Positions 23,279-32,112 of a DNA stretch of 64,000 bases are shown in pieces; within the stretch, counting starts at the first letter, position 1, and each line of letters starts with the position of its first letter. The DNA lies in contig CM036753.1 in NCBI GenBank assembly GCA_020796225.1, forward strand, positions 86,399,203 through 86,463,202. Reading direction: 5' to 3'. The position numbers and the translations under genes are program-made. This DNA is from Arion vulgaris (Eukaryota > Mollusca > Gastropoda > Stylommatophora > Arionidae). The notes beneath the pieces were generated by a model that worked only from the letters and a program-made list of their open reading frames with translations, did not search any database and had not been told where the DNA came from.

Positions 23279-23533
23279 ACGCCTGGGTGGTTACCGGGCC
23301 CAAATTTGGGGTGTAAAGAATAGAACCACTGTTACCTCCCACACATGTCGTAAGAGGCGACTAAGGAGGTTTGGCTGAAATCGGATGCACATGTCCTAAA
23401 CGTGTAGAAGTCTATGCATTTAGGGCCTACCAAACCAATGTGCAACGTAAACACGTTCTTGGCAAAGATCAAACTTATCACAAAAAGTGATTAAAAGTGG
23501 TCGTAAAGAACGAACGCAAAGAAGGAGAAGAAG
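23279..23533 (+). mobile_element. Full-length SINE (family A) with 10-bp TSD, inside a LINE
   Basis: 255 bp with the TGGTTACCGGGCCCAAATTT head, GTAAAGAATAGAACCACTGT core, GGCTGAAATCGGATGCACAT body and GAAGGAGAAGAAG tail. TATTCCATAG at 23269-23278 and 23534-23543 duplicates LINE sequence, so this insertion is younger than the LINE. Confidence 0.93.
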
Positions 23534-23543
23534 TATTCCATAG

Positions 23544-23660
23544 AAGAAGTACCTAGGACAGAGTGGTATGGAGAAATGACTTGCAGGTTCTATGTAAAGT
23601 ATAAAGGTACAAGAGGAATATAATAGTTAATAATAATAATAATAATAATATGGTAACAGT
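23544..23660 (+). pseudogene. LINE 3' fragment, right half
   Basis: Continues the tail (EVPRTEWYGEMTCRFYVKY with a GTACAAGAGGAATATAATAG end) and an AAT-type microsatellite tail, like the ATT tail after 61740. Confidence 0.8.
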
Positions 23661-23910
23661 TAATTGTTTTAGTGGTTGTGATGCCAGAAATAGCATTAGC
23701 GGTTGTAATAAGAGATTAATCATTGATGTGATGAAGAAATTTGTAGTAGTTGCTGTTTATATGGGGCTAGTAATTAGTAATGTTGTAGTAACAGTTGTTG
23801 CAGTGGTAGAAATGGTGTAGTAGAAGTGGTATAGAAAAGTAACTATCATAGTGGTTGTAGTTATGACAGTCGCTTTATTTTTAGTGTCAGTAGCTACAAT
23901 GAGCAGTATG

Positions 23911-24160
23911 TGAAAATGATTCAACTAATAGTGGTGAATCTACAACCATCCTAACCAGACTGCAAGAATACCAAGTCAAATGTGATGTAACTAGACAAGA
24001 GCACTATATTGATAGCCAAAGAAGGATAGTAAACTAACAAAGAACCGGTGTCGTTAGTCGCCACACGCTGAGAGACATACTGAGGAGGAGATTGGATCAC
24101 TTATGGACTAATTGGTTTGATGTGCAGTGATGATGATCCAACGACTAAACTAAACTAAAC
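23911..24160 (+). repeat. Interspersed repeat family C, copy 1
   Basis: Shares GATTCAA, GTGGTGAATCTA, CAAGAATACCAAGTCAAATG, GGTGTCGTTAGTCGCCACAC and GATGTGCAGTGATGATGATC, in order, with 25481-25789, and its second half with 52345-52472. It has no coding potential. Class unknown; it could be a SINE or a MITE. Confidence 0.7.
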
Positions 24161-24446
24161 AATGAGGTAGTGGTAGAAGTAGTTGATATTGGTGTATCAA
24201 TAAGAATTGTATTAAATGAGTAAATATAATATACAAATAATAAGAACATAAATTGTGCTAGTTATGGCGCAGTAGCTGTAGTAGCAAATGTGGTACAGAG
24301 AGTAAACAGAATTTATATTATATTTAATATATGAGTTTTTACTTGCTGGAAATAGTCACAAAATCAAACAAAACAAACTATACAACATTCACCATAACTA
24401 TCATGTATACCTGGATTAACAATCATTGACACTAAAACAGTACCCA
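24161..24446. other. Unassigned AT-rich spacer
   Basis: Nothing recognised. Confidence 0.5.
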
Positions 24447-24831
24447 AAATATGATTGGAAATAACCAACGATAAATATAATTATGGTAGCAGAAAATGCA
24501 GAATTTTTAGCAACTTATTTTACTTGGTCCCGAACCAACAAAGCAATCAAAGGTAAACATACATTGTGGTGTCTTGTAGGAAAAAAAAGTTTCTCCACCT
24601 TGCTTAGTATGTGACCATCCTTTGCACTGTGTTTCAAATATGATTGGAAGTAAGAAACAGAAAAATATAATTATGATAGAAAAAGCTGAATTTTTAGCAA
24701 CTTCTTCTTTACCTTAGACCTGAACCAACAAAGCAATCAATGGCAAACACTTTGAGACGTCTGGTAGTGAAACACAAGTATATCTCCACCTTGTTCAGTC
24801 TGTGACACCATCCTTTGCATTGTATTTCAAG
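24447..24831. repeat. Diverged tandem duplication, about 189-bp unit
   Basis: Two adjacent copies, 24447-24637 and 24638-24831. Both contain ATATGATTGGAA, TATAATTATG, TTTTTAGCAACTT, GAACCAACAAAGCAATCAA and CCATCCTTTGCA in the same order. Divergence is visible but alignment is continuous. Confidence 0.85.
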
Positions 24832-24835
24832 TTTG

Positions 24836-25030
24836 GCTTACAATGTTCATCTCCGCCCACACTGTTCTAATCCATGTTGTCTTTCTTTCATCATTCTTAT
24901 GGAATTCCCAGTATACTAGTTCTTGTGATGTTTCCTGGATCACTTCTGAGTATGTGTCCTACGAAGCTCTAGCATTTGCCTTGTATCAGTGAGCATTTTC
25001 TTTTGATTGCACTTGTTGAGTAATTTCTTA
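24836..25030 (-). pseudogene. Possible LINE fragment
   Basis: Minus strand shows VGHILRSDPGNITRTS in one frame and FHKNDERKTTWIRTVW in another, weakly like the GHxLRxD region of LINE reverse transcriptases. Frames are broken and the call is tentative. Confidence 0.35.
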
Positions 25031-25480
25031 ATTACTAATTTTTGGGGTAAATTTTCAGATAACTTTCCTTTAGGCAGGTTGTATGAAATGATGACCTAAA
25101 AGATCTGTTTCTATTTGTTCTCTGGTATTAACATTCATACAAAAGCATTGAAAGTACACAGCTCTCATATAATCATAGTTTGATTTTTCTGTTTTACTGG
25201 AAAGTTATTTATATATATACAGAATTATACATAAGAATAAATGGAGAGAAAATGGAACAAGTAAAAAATATTCTATATATTGGATATAAAATAACAGAGG
25301 ATGAAAGATGTGAAACCCAAGATCAGAACAAGAATAGAAGTGCCCAAGAATGAATTCAAATAATATGAGGCAGCAAAACATCAAAATAATCAGATTAACA
25401 CGAGACATGTAGTGCTATACGTATCCATCATTTCTCTATGCTGCTGAAACGATATTATGAATTCCCTAATGGAGAGAGGA
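25031..25480. other. Unassigned AT-rich spacer
   Basis: Nothing recognised; only chance ORFs. Confidence 0.5.
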
Positions 25481-25789
25481 TGTGTGAATGATTCAAGTAA
25501 GAGCGGTGAATCTATACAACCCTAAAGAGACGGCAAGAATACCAAGTCAAATGTGGAGTAATAGACAGATGCACTATACTGGTAATAAAAGTAGAACAGT
25601 AAACAACATAGAACCGTGTGTTAAAAGGTTTAAGCAGATTGACTATTGACGGTTTACCCCATATCTGTCTCTCCACGAAATGGCACTGCAGAGTAGACAG
25701 AAACTCCGAGCGCAACAATCTAGACCGAGAGACCGAACACTTATTGGTTCAATGTGCAGTGATAAAGATCTGAGGACTAAGCTGAAACC
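25481..25789 (+). repeat. Interspersed repeat family C, copy 2
   Basis: Matches 23911-24160 in order along most of its length but carries an extra block (about 25640-25690) absent from copy 1. Confidence 0.7.
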
Positions 25790-25914
25790 AGGACACTGAA
25801 CAAGCAGCTAGAAGACAAAATTGATGTTTTTAAGATGAAAGTTTATAAAAATATTGCCTATGTCATGGGCATACCAAAAAAAACATAAGAAGCCCACCAC
25901 TTCTACATCTGTGA

Positions 25915-26235
25915 TCAACTTCTACTATAGACTACTCCGGTATGAATCATAATCAGGGTGGTGAGCTTGAGGTCTTCACCGGTCCCTTGTAGTTTGTTTT
26001 GTAGGTTTGTTTCTGTTGGCCAGATTTCCATTCTCACACTGCTCAGGTTTGGATAGTCTTGCAGGATGTGCTCTGGGGACTACTTTGGTGCTCCACAGGT
26101 GCAGGCAGCCAAGTCCCTGAGACCCATTCTATGGAGGTGTGCTCTGAGACAGCGTAAGTTTGGGCTGACATACGCCAATGCTCTGTGACCTGTAGCCACC
26201 ATTTCAATGCTACTGGCCTTTTAGGAGCTCACGAT
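25915..26235 (-). pseudogene. LINE C-terminal zinc-knuckle region downstream of RNase H
   Basis: Minus strand reads LRAHLHRMGLRDLAACTCGA, then a PEHILQDYPNLSSVRMEIWP block and LQNKLQGTGEDLKLTT. The pattern HLHRxGL...C.CG....EHIL..CP is the conserved C-terminal segment after RNase H in jockey/CR1-type LINEs. One stop interrupts it. It is a fragment only. Confidence 0.8.
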
Positions 26236-26748
26236 GTCCAGGTCACAGCCATCTGATCATGTTCCTTGGATGATTGCAGTCGATTTGCTCTGGAGAATCG
26301 GTTGATTTGTTGTATGGTACCTTACCATGTGGGCTGAACGTATTACATTCCTATGCTTCTTAGTACTTTCTCTTCTCATGCCTTGTAATCTATATGTGCA
26401 TATGTTGCATGTATTCTAGCAAAATATTTACTTGATTTTTATTGTTTCTCTTCTTTTATATTTCTAGTTTTTATGTGTGTTTTTTGTGTTACATTTATTT
26501 CGTTATTCTGTTTTATTCCCAGATTTTCATTAGAACGTTTGAATGTCTCCGTATGTAGTCATCCATATGTAATTGTTTTTTTTAAATTTGTCACTCCTGT
26601 TGTTCATTTGCTTGATAAAGGTCTTGTTGGTCAAAACGTTGCAGTATATTGTCATTGTTTTTGTAATTTGTAAAACTCAGTACTTTGTGATTACGTTTGT
26701 ATCTATTCTACCAAAGAAGGAGTCTTTTATCAAATGTTGAACAAGTAA
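26236..26748. other. Spacer holding a Penelope/hammerhead-like motif
   Basis: CTTGATAAAGGTCTTGTTGG then TCAAAACGTT (26611-26640) resembles the CTGATGA-stem-GAAAC core of hammerhead ribozymes as found in Penelope-like elements, but with changed core bases. No other gene was seen. Confidence 0.35.
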
Positions 26749-26758
26749 GATAGAACAT

Positions 26759-27010
26759 TTTTTCTTCTGACGCTCCACATCGACCACTTGTTAACCACTC
26801 TGTGTGATTTGTATGTGATCTGAGCCTAAGAGCGATTGTACGTTGAGCCAGTTATGCGCCTACAAGTATGCCAGCACATCCGATTTATGCGATGCTTTTT
26901 ATTTACTAGGTAGCTTCCCTAGGTCCTACATCAGTCACCTCTTATGACATGTCTTGTAGGTTGCAGTGGTACTATTCTTTGCTTCCTTTGCGCCCGGTAC
27001 CACACGGTGA
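26759..27010 (-). mobile_element. SINE, CTACCTAGTAAATAAAAAG subfamily, with TSD
   Basis: Minus-oriented relative of 3082-3329 and 37630-37872. Imperfect duplications GATAGAACAT (26749-26758) and GATGGAACAT (27011-27020) flank it. Confidence 0.85.
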
Positions 27011-27020
27011 GATGGAACAT

Positions 27021-28052
27021 CTGACAGGCAGAATAAGGTGAGAGCTTAACCAGCTAATCACAGGAACCATAAGCATGGATACCATATGACATCTGTTGGG
27101 AAAACATAGCCCCTACAGGTCTGCAGAAGTAATGTTCAATACCAAAAATAGAATATAACTGTCCACAGACAATTCAAATGTTTACAGTTTTAGCTAGGCT
27201 AAGGTATCCTACACCATTCTAACCAATGTAATATTTCTTTATTAGTACAATAATTAGCAAAAATGTTCATCACTAACAGATTTCATGCCACATAAAAATT
27301 AGATAAAAGTGTAGCAATGACTGTACCAGAGTAGTTAAATCTTGGGCTACTTTGGTGTATAATTAAATATCTATGGATACTTTGATACATCAAACATGCC
27401 ATAAAAGATGATTTGATTGTTATTCATAGATTCACTAAAGAAACTACAAGTCATCACATTTAAAGAATACTGCACAATTAGTCTTAAGAGCCATATGACT
27501 AAAATAGCGACTATTATGAAATGTTATCTGAAGAATGAGCGAGAAAACCATAAATTGGCCTTAAAGTGCAGATCTGTGAAAGACAAATGCAGAACCAATA
27601 GCATATATATATATATATACTGAAAACAAATGAAAAGAGCGTTCTAAAAGTAAATAAAATAGAAAGATCTATATTTGTGCTTTATTGGCTACATCAAATT
27701 TTTATATAGAGTGAAATATAAGAAAGTTATTCAAATATTTGAAACCTGTAGCAATAATTTATGGACAAAATATGTTACAAATGTCATCAAAAACATGATA
27801 TTTGTGCTCATTCTTCAAGATACCTTACATGAAACCAGCAGCAAAATGTTATAATTTCATTAGTAGATATCTTGACAAGTGCAAGTTATTTGTGAAGGAT
27901 AGACTCCAAGACATTTGATAATGTGAAACACACTACTTTATAAAGAACGCATATTCTTCTTCAGCTTTCCAAGACTTTTGAAGTTCATTGCTGCAGATAT
28001 CATCCATTCATCTCTGTTATCTTTCCAATTATTCTCTTAGTATTTGTAGGTA
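27021..28052. other. Unassigned AT-rich spacer
   Basis: A short TA run lies at 27603-27620. No gene was seen. Confidence 0.5.
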
Positions 28053-28448
28053 TATTTCAATGTTATCTCTCCGTTTCAATGAAGAAAGTATATTCATTAA
28101 ACAAATCTTGATAAAATGAAAATGTAATTTACTGTTTCAATGAAGAACTTTTCTTATTGGTCCCAGCAAGTGGGAAAAACTAGCAGATGACCAAGTTATG
28201 TGAAAAACAACATTACACAAAGGTACAGATCTTTTGAAGAGACCTTGGGATGAGCTAAAAGACAAACGAAAACTCAAATGTTGTTACAGTAAAACACTTG
28301 CAATTGACCGTCCGTAAAGATTACAAATGCCATATATATATATATATATTTCTGTTCTCTCTATTTCAGTGTTATCTCTCCATCGTTTCAATTAAGAAAA
28401 TAGAAACATTAAACAAATCTTGATAAAATGAAAATATAATTCACTGTT
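28053..28448. repeat. Direct repeat pair of about 88 bp around a LINE scrap
   Basis: Copies 28053-28137 and 28361-28448 share TTCAATGTTATCTCTCC-like starts and an AAACAAATCTTGATAAAATG block. Between them lie 223 bp with a LINE fragment and a TA run. Confidence 0.75.
28138..28300 (+). pseudogene. LINE C-terminal scrap (WEKLADD type)
   Basis: Plus strand carries KWEKLADDQVM then TTLHKGTDLLKRPWDELK, which aligns in layout with the tail of the 20925-21258 LINE. A stop and truncation at both ends make it non-functional. Confidence 0.65.
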
Positions 28449-28685
28449 TTAGTAACCTACAACTGTCTAACCAGATACTTGTTGCAGTATCATTGTAATA
28501 CAACAAGACATGACAGAGCTTAGTAAAATCTAAAGTCCCCAACCCCAAAAAATCCAGCCATTCCAACCACTTTGTTTATGCAAAATTGTAGGATACCTTG
28601 AAATTTCCTTCTTACTTATTGGACTGTTATCTTTCTAATTTTCTCTGTCTTTCCAAATATTATTTATATACAAAAATGTATATGT

Positions 28686-28922
28686 CAAATTTGTATAAAT
28701 ATTTTATTTATACTAACAGTTGTATAAATATTATTATACTAAATTTGTATAAATATTATTATACTAAATTTGTATAAATATTATTATACTTAAATTTAGT
28801 ATAAATATTATTATACTAAATTTGTATAAATATTATTAAACTAAATTTGTATAAATATTATTATACTAAATTTGTATAAATATTATTATACTAAATTTGT
28901 ATAAATATTATTAAACTAACAG
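28686..28922. repeat. Minisatellite, 25-bp unit, AT-rich
   Basis: About nine copies of AAATTTGTATAAATATTATT plus ATACT (25-bp period: 28741, 28766). One inverted-looking unit near 28,790 (TTAGTATAAATA) interrupts the order. Confidence 0.9.
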
Positions 28923-29007
28923 TTGTCTTTGCATCTGTTTCAGTGAGTTAACAAATATTCATCCTCATATCTAGACCTAGTTATAATGAAGTGATTGTAT
29001 ATACTGA

Positions 29008-29600
29008 TTAGTCTGTGATGCATGGGGAGAAATGAAGCTCTGGATTGCATGGCAAGATTCTTGCTGAGCAGAGCATAACTTTCAGAAAACTGTCTCCTGC
29101 ATGAGAATGGAGATCAAAGCTGCTTCTGTAGTTCTGCACTGGATTTCTGAGACCAAGTGAAATAAAGAGCATTACTGTATCTGACTCTCCAGTAACAATT
29201 ACCCATTTGTGGTAGAAGCGACAGACACCAAAAAAGCATATTTTCTGGTTGCCCACAGCCGAAATATCAAAAAACCAAATTTGGTCTTCTTCAATGAATA
29301 AGCTGACCAGTACTGTCAGAACTTCAACAGCATAAATCACAATATTTTAATCATAAATGAGGCAATATTTGAACCTGTATAGAAGACAACCCCTTGTAAC
29401 AAGGTTCCAAGACTACAAACCCTTCTGGAGCAAGACCAGATTGGTGAAGAATACAATGGAGCTAAGAAAATACAACAGAAAATACAAAGATGTGCAATAG
29501 CATAAAACATTTCAACAACAAAAAGAATCCAGAAACCCAAATGAGCTGATACAAAACGACCAGCAGAACGCGGGTCATTCCATGAGTGTAATATTTTCCA
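29008..29600 (-). pseudogene. Possible decayed multi-membrane-span protein gene
   Basis: Two adjoining minus-strand frames (29337-29540 and 29008-29340) touch at their ends. The first reads HLGFWILFVVEMFYAIAHLC and IFCCIFLAPLYSS, both hydrophobic enough for membrane spans, then LQGVVFYTGSNIA. The second is less hydrophobic, and other frames there read more coherently (NMLFWCLSLLPQ), suggesting frameshifts. No family was recognised and there is no promoter or exon structure to support a live gene. It may be chance or a retrocopy. Confidence 0.25.
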
Positions 29601-29894
29601 TCAAAACGCTCTCAGATCGAAGCCTTAATTTAGTACCAGGAAGCACTGAGAAGTAAGGCCAGTATGATGTTGAACACACACTATGTAGACAGTCAATGAA
29701 AATATAGGTCTAACACTGTATTACCCAATATACCTTGATGTACGTAAAAAGAGTTTCTTAGATAGTGCAAGCAGATATGTACAAGTAGAAGTGACTGATA
29801 TTAATTAGATAGCATGTGAGGTGGGGTTGTTGCTGAATGAAAAGGGGCATAAAAGATAACTACATCAAGAATGAGGATAAAGGTTGTGGCTGTT
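29601..29894. other. Unassigned spacer
   Basis: Nothing recognised. Confidence 0.5.
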
Positions 29895-30180
29895 ACTGCT
29901 GCCCCACAATGCTCTGAGACTTCACTTACTATGGCATTTATTGTATCTAATTCTCAGTCGATGCTTCGCAAGGAACAAAACAGCGGGTTACGGTGTGAAT
30001 TTTATCCATTAAAGTTTTCAAGCTCCAGGAGCTTAGGTTAACACACTGTCCTGGGTATGTGTTTGCAGTAATGAGAGAGCAGAGATGCGTGATTTAAAAA
30101 CATTTACAGTTGAAAAGTTGAAGGTGAGTACAGGAGGAAATGAGAAAAAAGATGGCACTCATATGAGGAAGGTCATGGTT
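29895..30180 (+). pseudogene. LINE RNase H fragment
   Basis: Plus strand reads VSNSQSMLRKEQNSGLRCEF and later TVLGM with NESRD-like codons in shifted frames, parallel to the better-preserved copy at 47990-48490. Several stops. It is interrupted on its right by the SINE at 30221. Confidence 0.6.
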
Positions 30181-30220
30181 GGGTTGGCAAGGATGCCATT
30201 CAACTTGTCTGTGAGGATAT

Positions 30221-30486
30221 CTTCTTCTTCTTTCAACACTCCATATCAACCACTTGCTAACCACTCATTGTAATTTGTATGTGATCTGAGCCTAAGAATA
30301 ATTGTACATTGCGCCAGTTATGCACCTACAAGTAGGCCAACACATCTGATTTCTGCTATGCTTTTTATTTACTAGGTAGCTTCCTATGCCCCTACATCAG
30401 TCCTCTTATGACATACCTTGTAAGTCAGGTCCCAGTGTTACTATTCTTTGCTCCCCTGTGGGCCACGGCAACACATGGGTGAGCTG
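30221..30486 (-). mobile_element. SINE, CTACCTAGTAAATAAAAAG subfamily
   Basis: Minus-oriented. Flanked by GAGGATAT (30213-30220) and GAGGACAT (30487-30494). Core and tail as in the copies near 3.2, 26.9 and 37.7 kb. Confidence 0.8.
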
Positions 30487-30639
30487 GAGGACATAGAATC
30501 TGGTGAAGAACAGATAACCATTTGGACCAATTTGGCAGTCTTTTCATTATTTAGAAGGTTAAAAACTAACAGTTTATTTAATCTCTTAACTTTGTTTGCC
30601 ACAGCTAATTATAAGGTCTTGTGCCACTAGTGTTATATT

Positions 30640-31256
30640 AGATGGACCTACTGGTACTGGTCAATTCAGAAGCTCTTCAAATATTGTACCTACCTATTCA
30701 TTTGCTGCTGAAGATTTGTGATCTATTTCCCAAACTTATCCTCAGTTGGTCTGCTATGATGTCAGTACTTTCTTGATATTTTTTTTGCACCATACAAACT
30801 TCACATATTTTCTTATGCCACTTCCTCAGATTCCTAGTGAGACTATAAATATAGCTTCTTGTCTATTTTAATGCTACATTTATCTTTTTTTAATCTGTGA
30901 GTAATCCTCCTTGGCTGTCTTTTGTTTTGATATTTAGCAATGACAGATTTGATTACTTCTCTTTTATTTATTTTTGTTAATTAATCAGTGATTTTACTAC
31001 TATACATTCTTTGTGCTGTTGTTCTCCATTACCTAACACTCTTGCATTTAGTTTTTCTAATATTTTTACTTGTTTCCATTTCTCATCCATATCTAAACTT
31101 TGATCTGGTTGTTCTAGTATTTGAAATATGTTGAGTGCAATGCAGAATTTAATCTTATTCTTTACCACCTCTGTTAAACCTCTGGTTAATACAGATGTAG
31201 CCAATCTGACATCTTGTCTAGTGATCCTGGAATGTCCATTGTCTTATGGATCTCAT
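30640..31256 (-). pseudogene. LINE endonuclease-to-RT linker, downstream part
   Basis: Minus strand, continuing the endonuclease at 31571-32112 across a MITE. EIHKTMDIPGSLDKM follows directly at the insertion site, then KFCIALNIFQILEQPDQSLD and MDEKWKQVKILEKL in the frame 30977-31204, like the NRFxxL...WxxxK linker of LINE polyproteins. Stops are common further on. Confidence 0.65.
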
Positions 31257-31570
31257 TAACTCTTTCCACGCCCATTTATTTCCTCAATTTTTAAGCAGTT
31301 AATTCAAGGAAGTACAAAAGAATTTTTAAAAATTAGATCCCAACTACTTGTCAATAAATAAACATATATATATTATTATACACTAAATTGAAGAAAACTG
31401 AACAACCCAATAGAATAACAAGGTTGAAAAGTAGTAGAAGTAAACCAGTAGAAGTAAAACTAGAAAGACTTCTTATAAGGGAAGCAACTCTATGGCGCAG
31501 TGTGCGGCTTAAAGCTTGCAACGGACTTCCGCCGTGGCGCAGTGTGCGCTTAAAGCGTGGAAAGAGTTAA
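31257..31570. mobile_element. TTAA-flanked MITE (piggyBac-like), about 306 bp
   Basis: TTAACTCTTTCCACGC at 31257-31272 and its exact inverse GCGTGGAAAGAGTTAA at 31555-31570 give 12-bp inverted termini bordered by TTAA, the target of piggyBac-type elements. An internal GGCGCAGTGTGCG-GCTTAAAGC segment occurs twice near the right end. Removing the element and one TTAA restores continuous LINE endonuclease reading, which confirms the boundaries. No transposase is encoded. Confidence 0.85.
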
Positions 31571-32112
31571 GTGAAAACATGCTACCCCCAATAACCATTT
31601 GGACATTCACACATAAATCTGTAAAAATCTCACTTTCATTCATAACTCCTAGTCTATGTCTTCCTCATATCCAATATCGTTCTCTCATAATTTGACATTA
31701 AAGACACTCATTACTACTGTCACATCTTCTTTTTTATGTTTTATCTATTGGGCATTAATAAGTAGTCTGTTGTAAAAGTTTTCTTTAGTTGCCTCTACCT
31801 TTTCATTTATTGGAGCATAGTTGTAGATGTTTAATTCTATATTCTTATTTAGCTTTTGGACCAGTAGCTGGCCATTAAATGAAAGCTTTCTGGTGACAGC
31901 TTGAAAGTCACTCCCTCAGTGCATGGTGTATTTCCTCCTCACATGGCTTTAGCATATTATCATTTCTCCGGATGTTAACAGTACCTTACATGAATGCATC
32001 CATCTTTTTTCTGAATCTGGGGATGATGATGTAGTTTTAATTTCTTTAGCAACTTGAGAAGTCTTAACTTGTTCTCACATTCCATGTGCCTAGTCTGAAT
32101 GTTATTCTTATA
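31571..32112 (-). pseudogene. LINE AP-endonuclease domain fragment
   Basis: Minus strand. Starts RLGTWNVRT, the classic opening of LINE endonucleases. Then in shifting frames comes YNYAPINEKVEATKENFYN, a DVTVVMSVFNVKL block standing for the usual MGDFNAK, and GVMNESEIFTDLC...VIGGSMF for the GxxNENGxxFxDFCxxNxLVIGGTxF region. Key acidic residues of the DFN motif are changed and stops intervene, so it is inactive. This is the only 5' (endonuclease) LINE portion seen in the window; all others are 3' ends. Confidence 0.8.
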
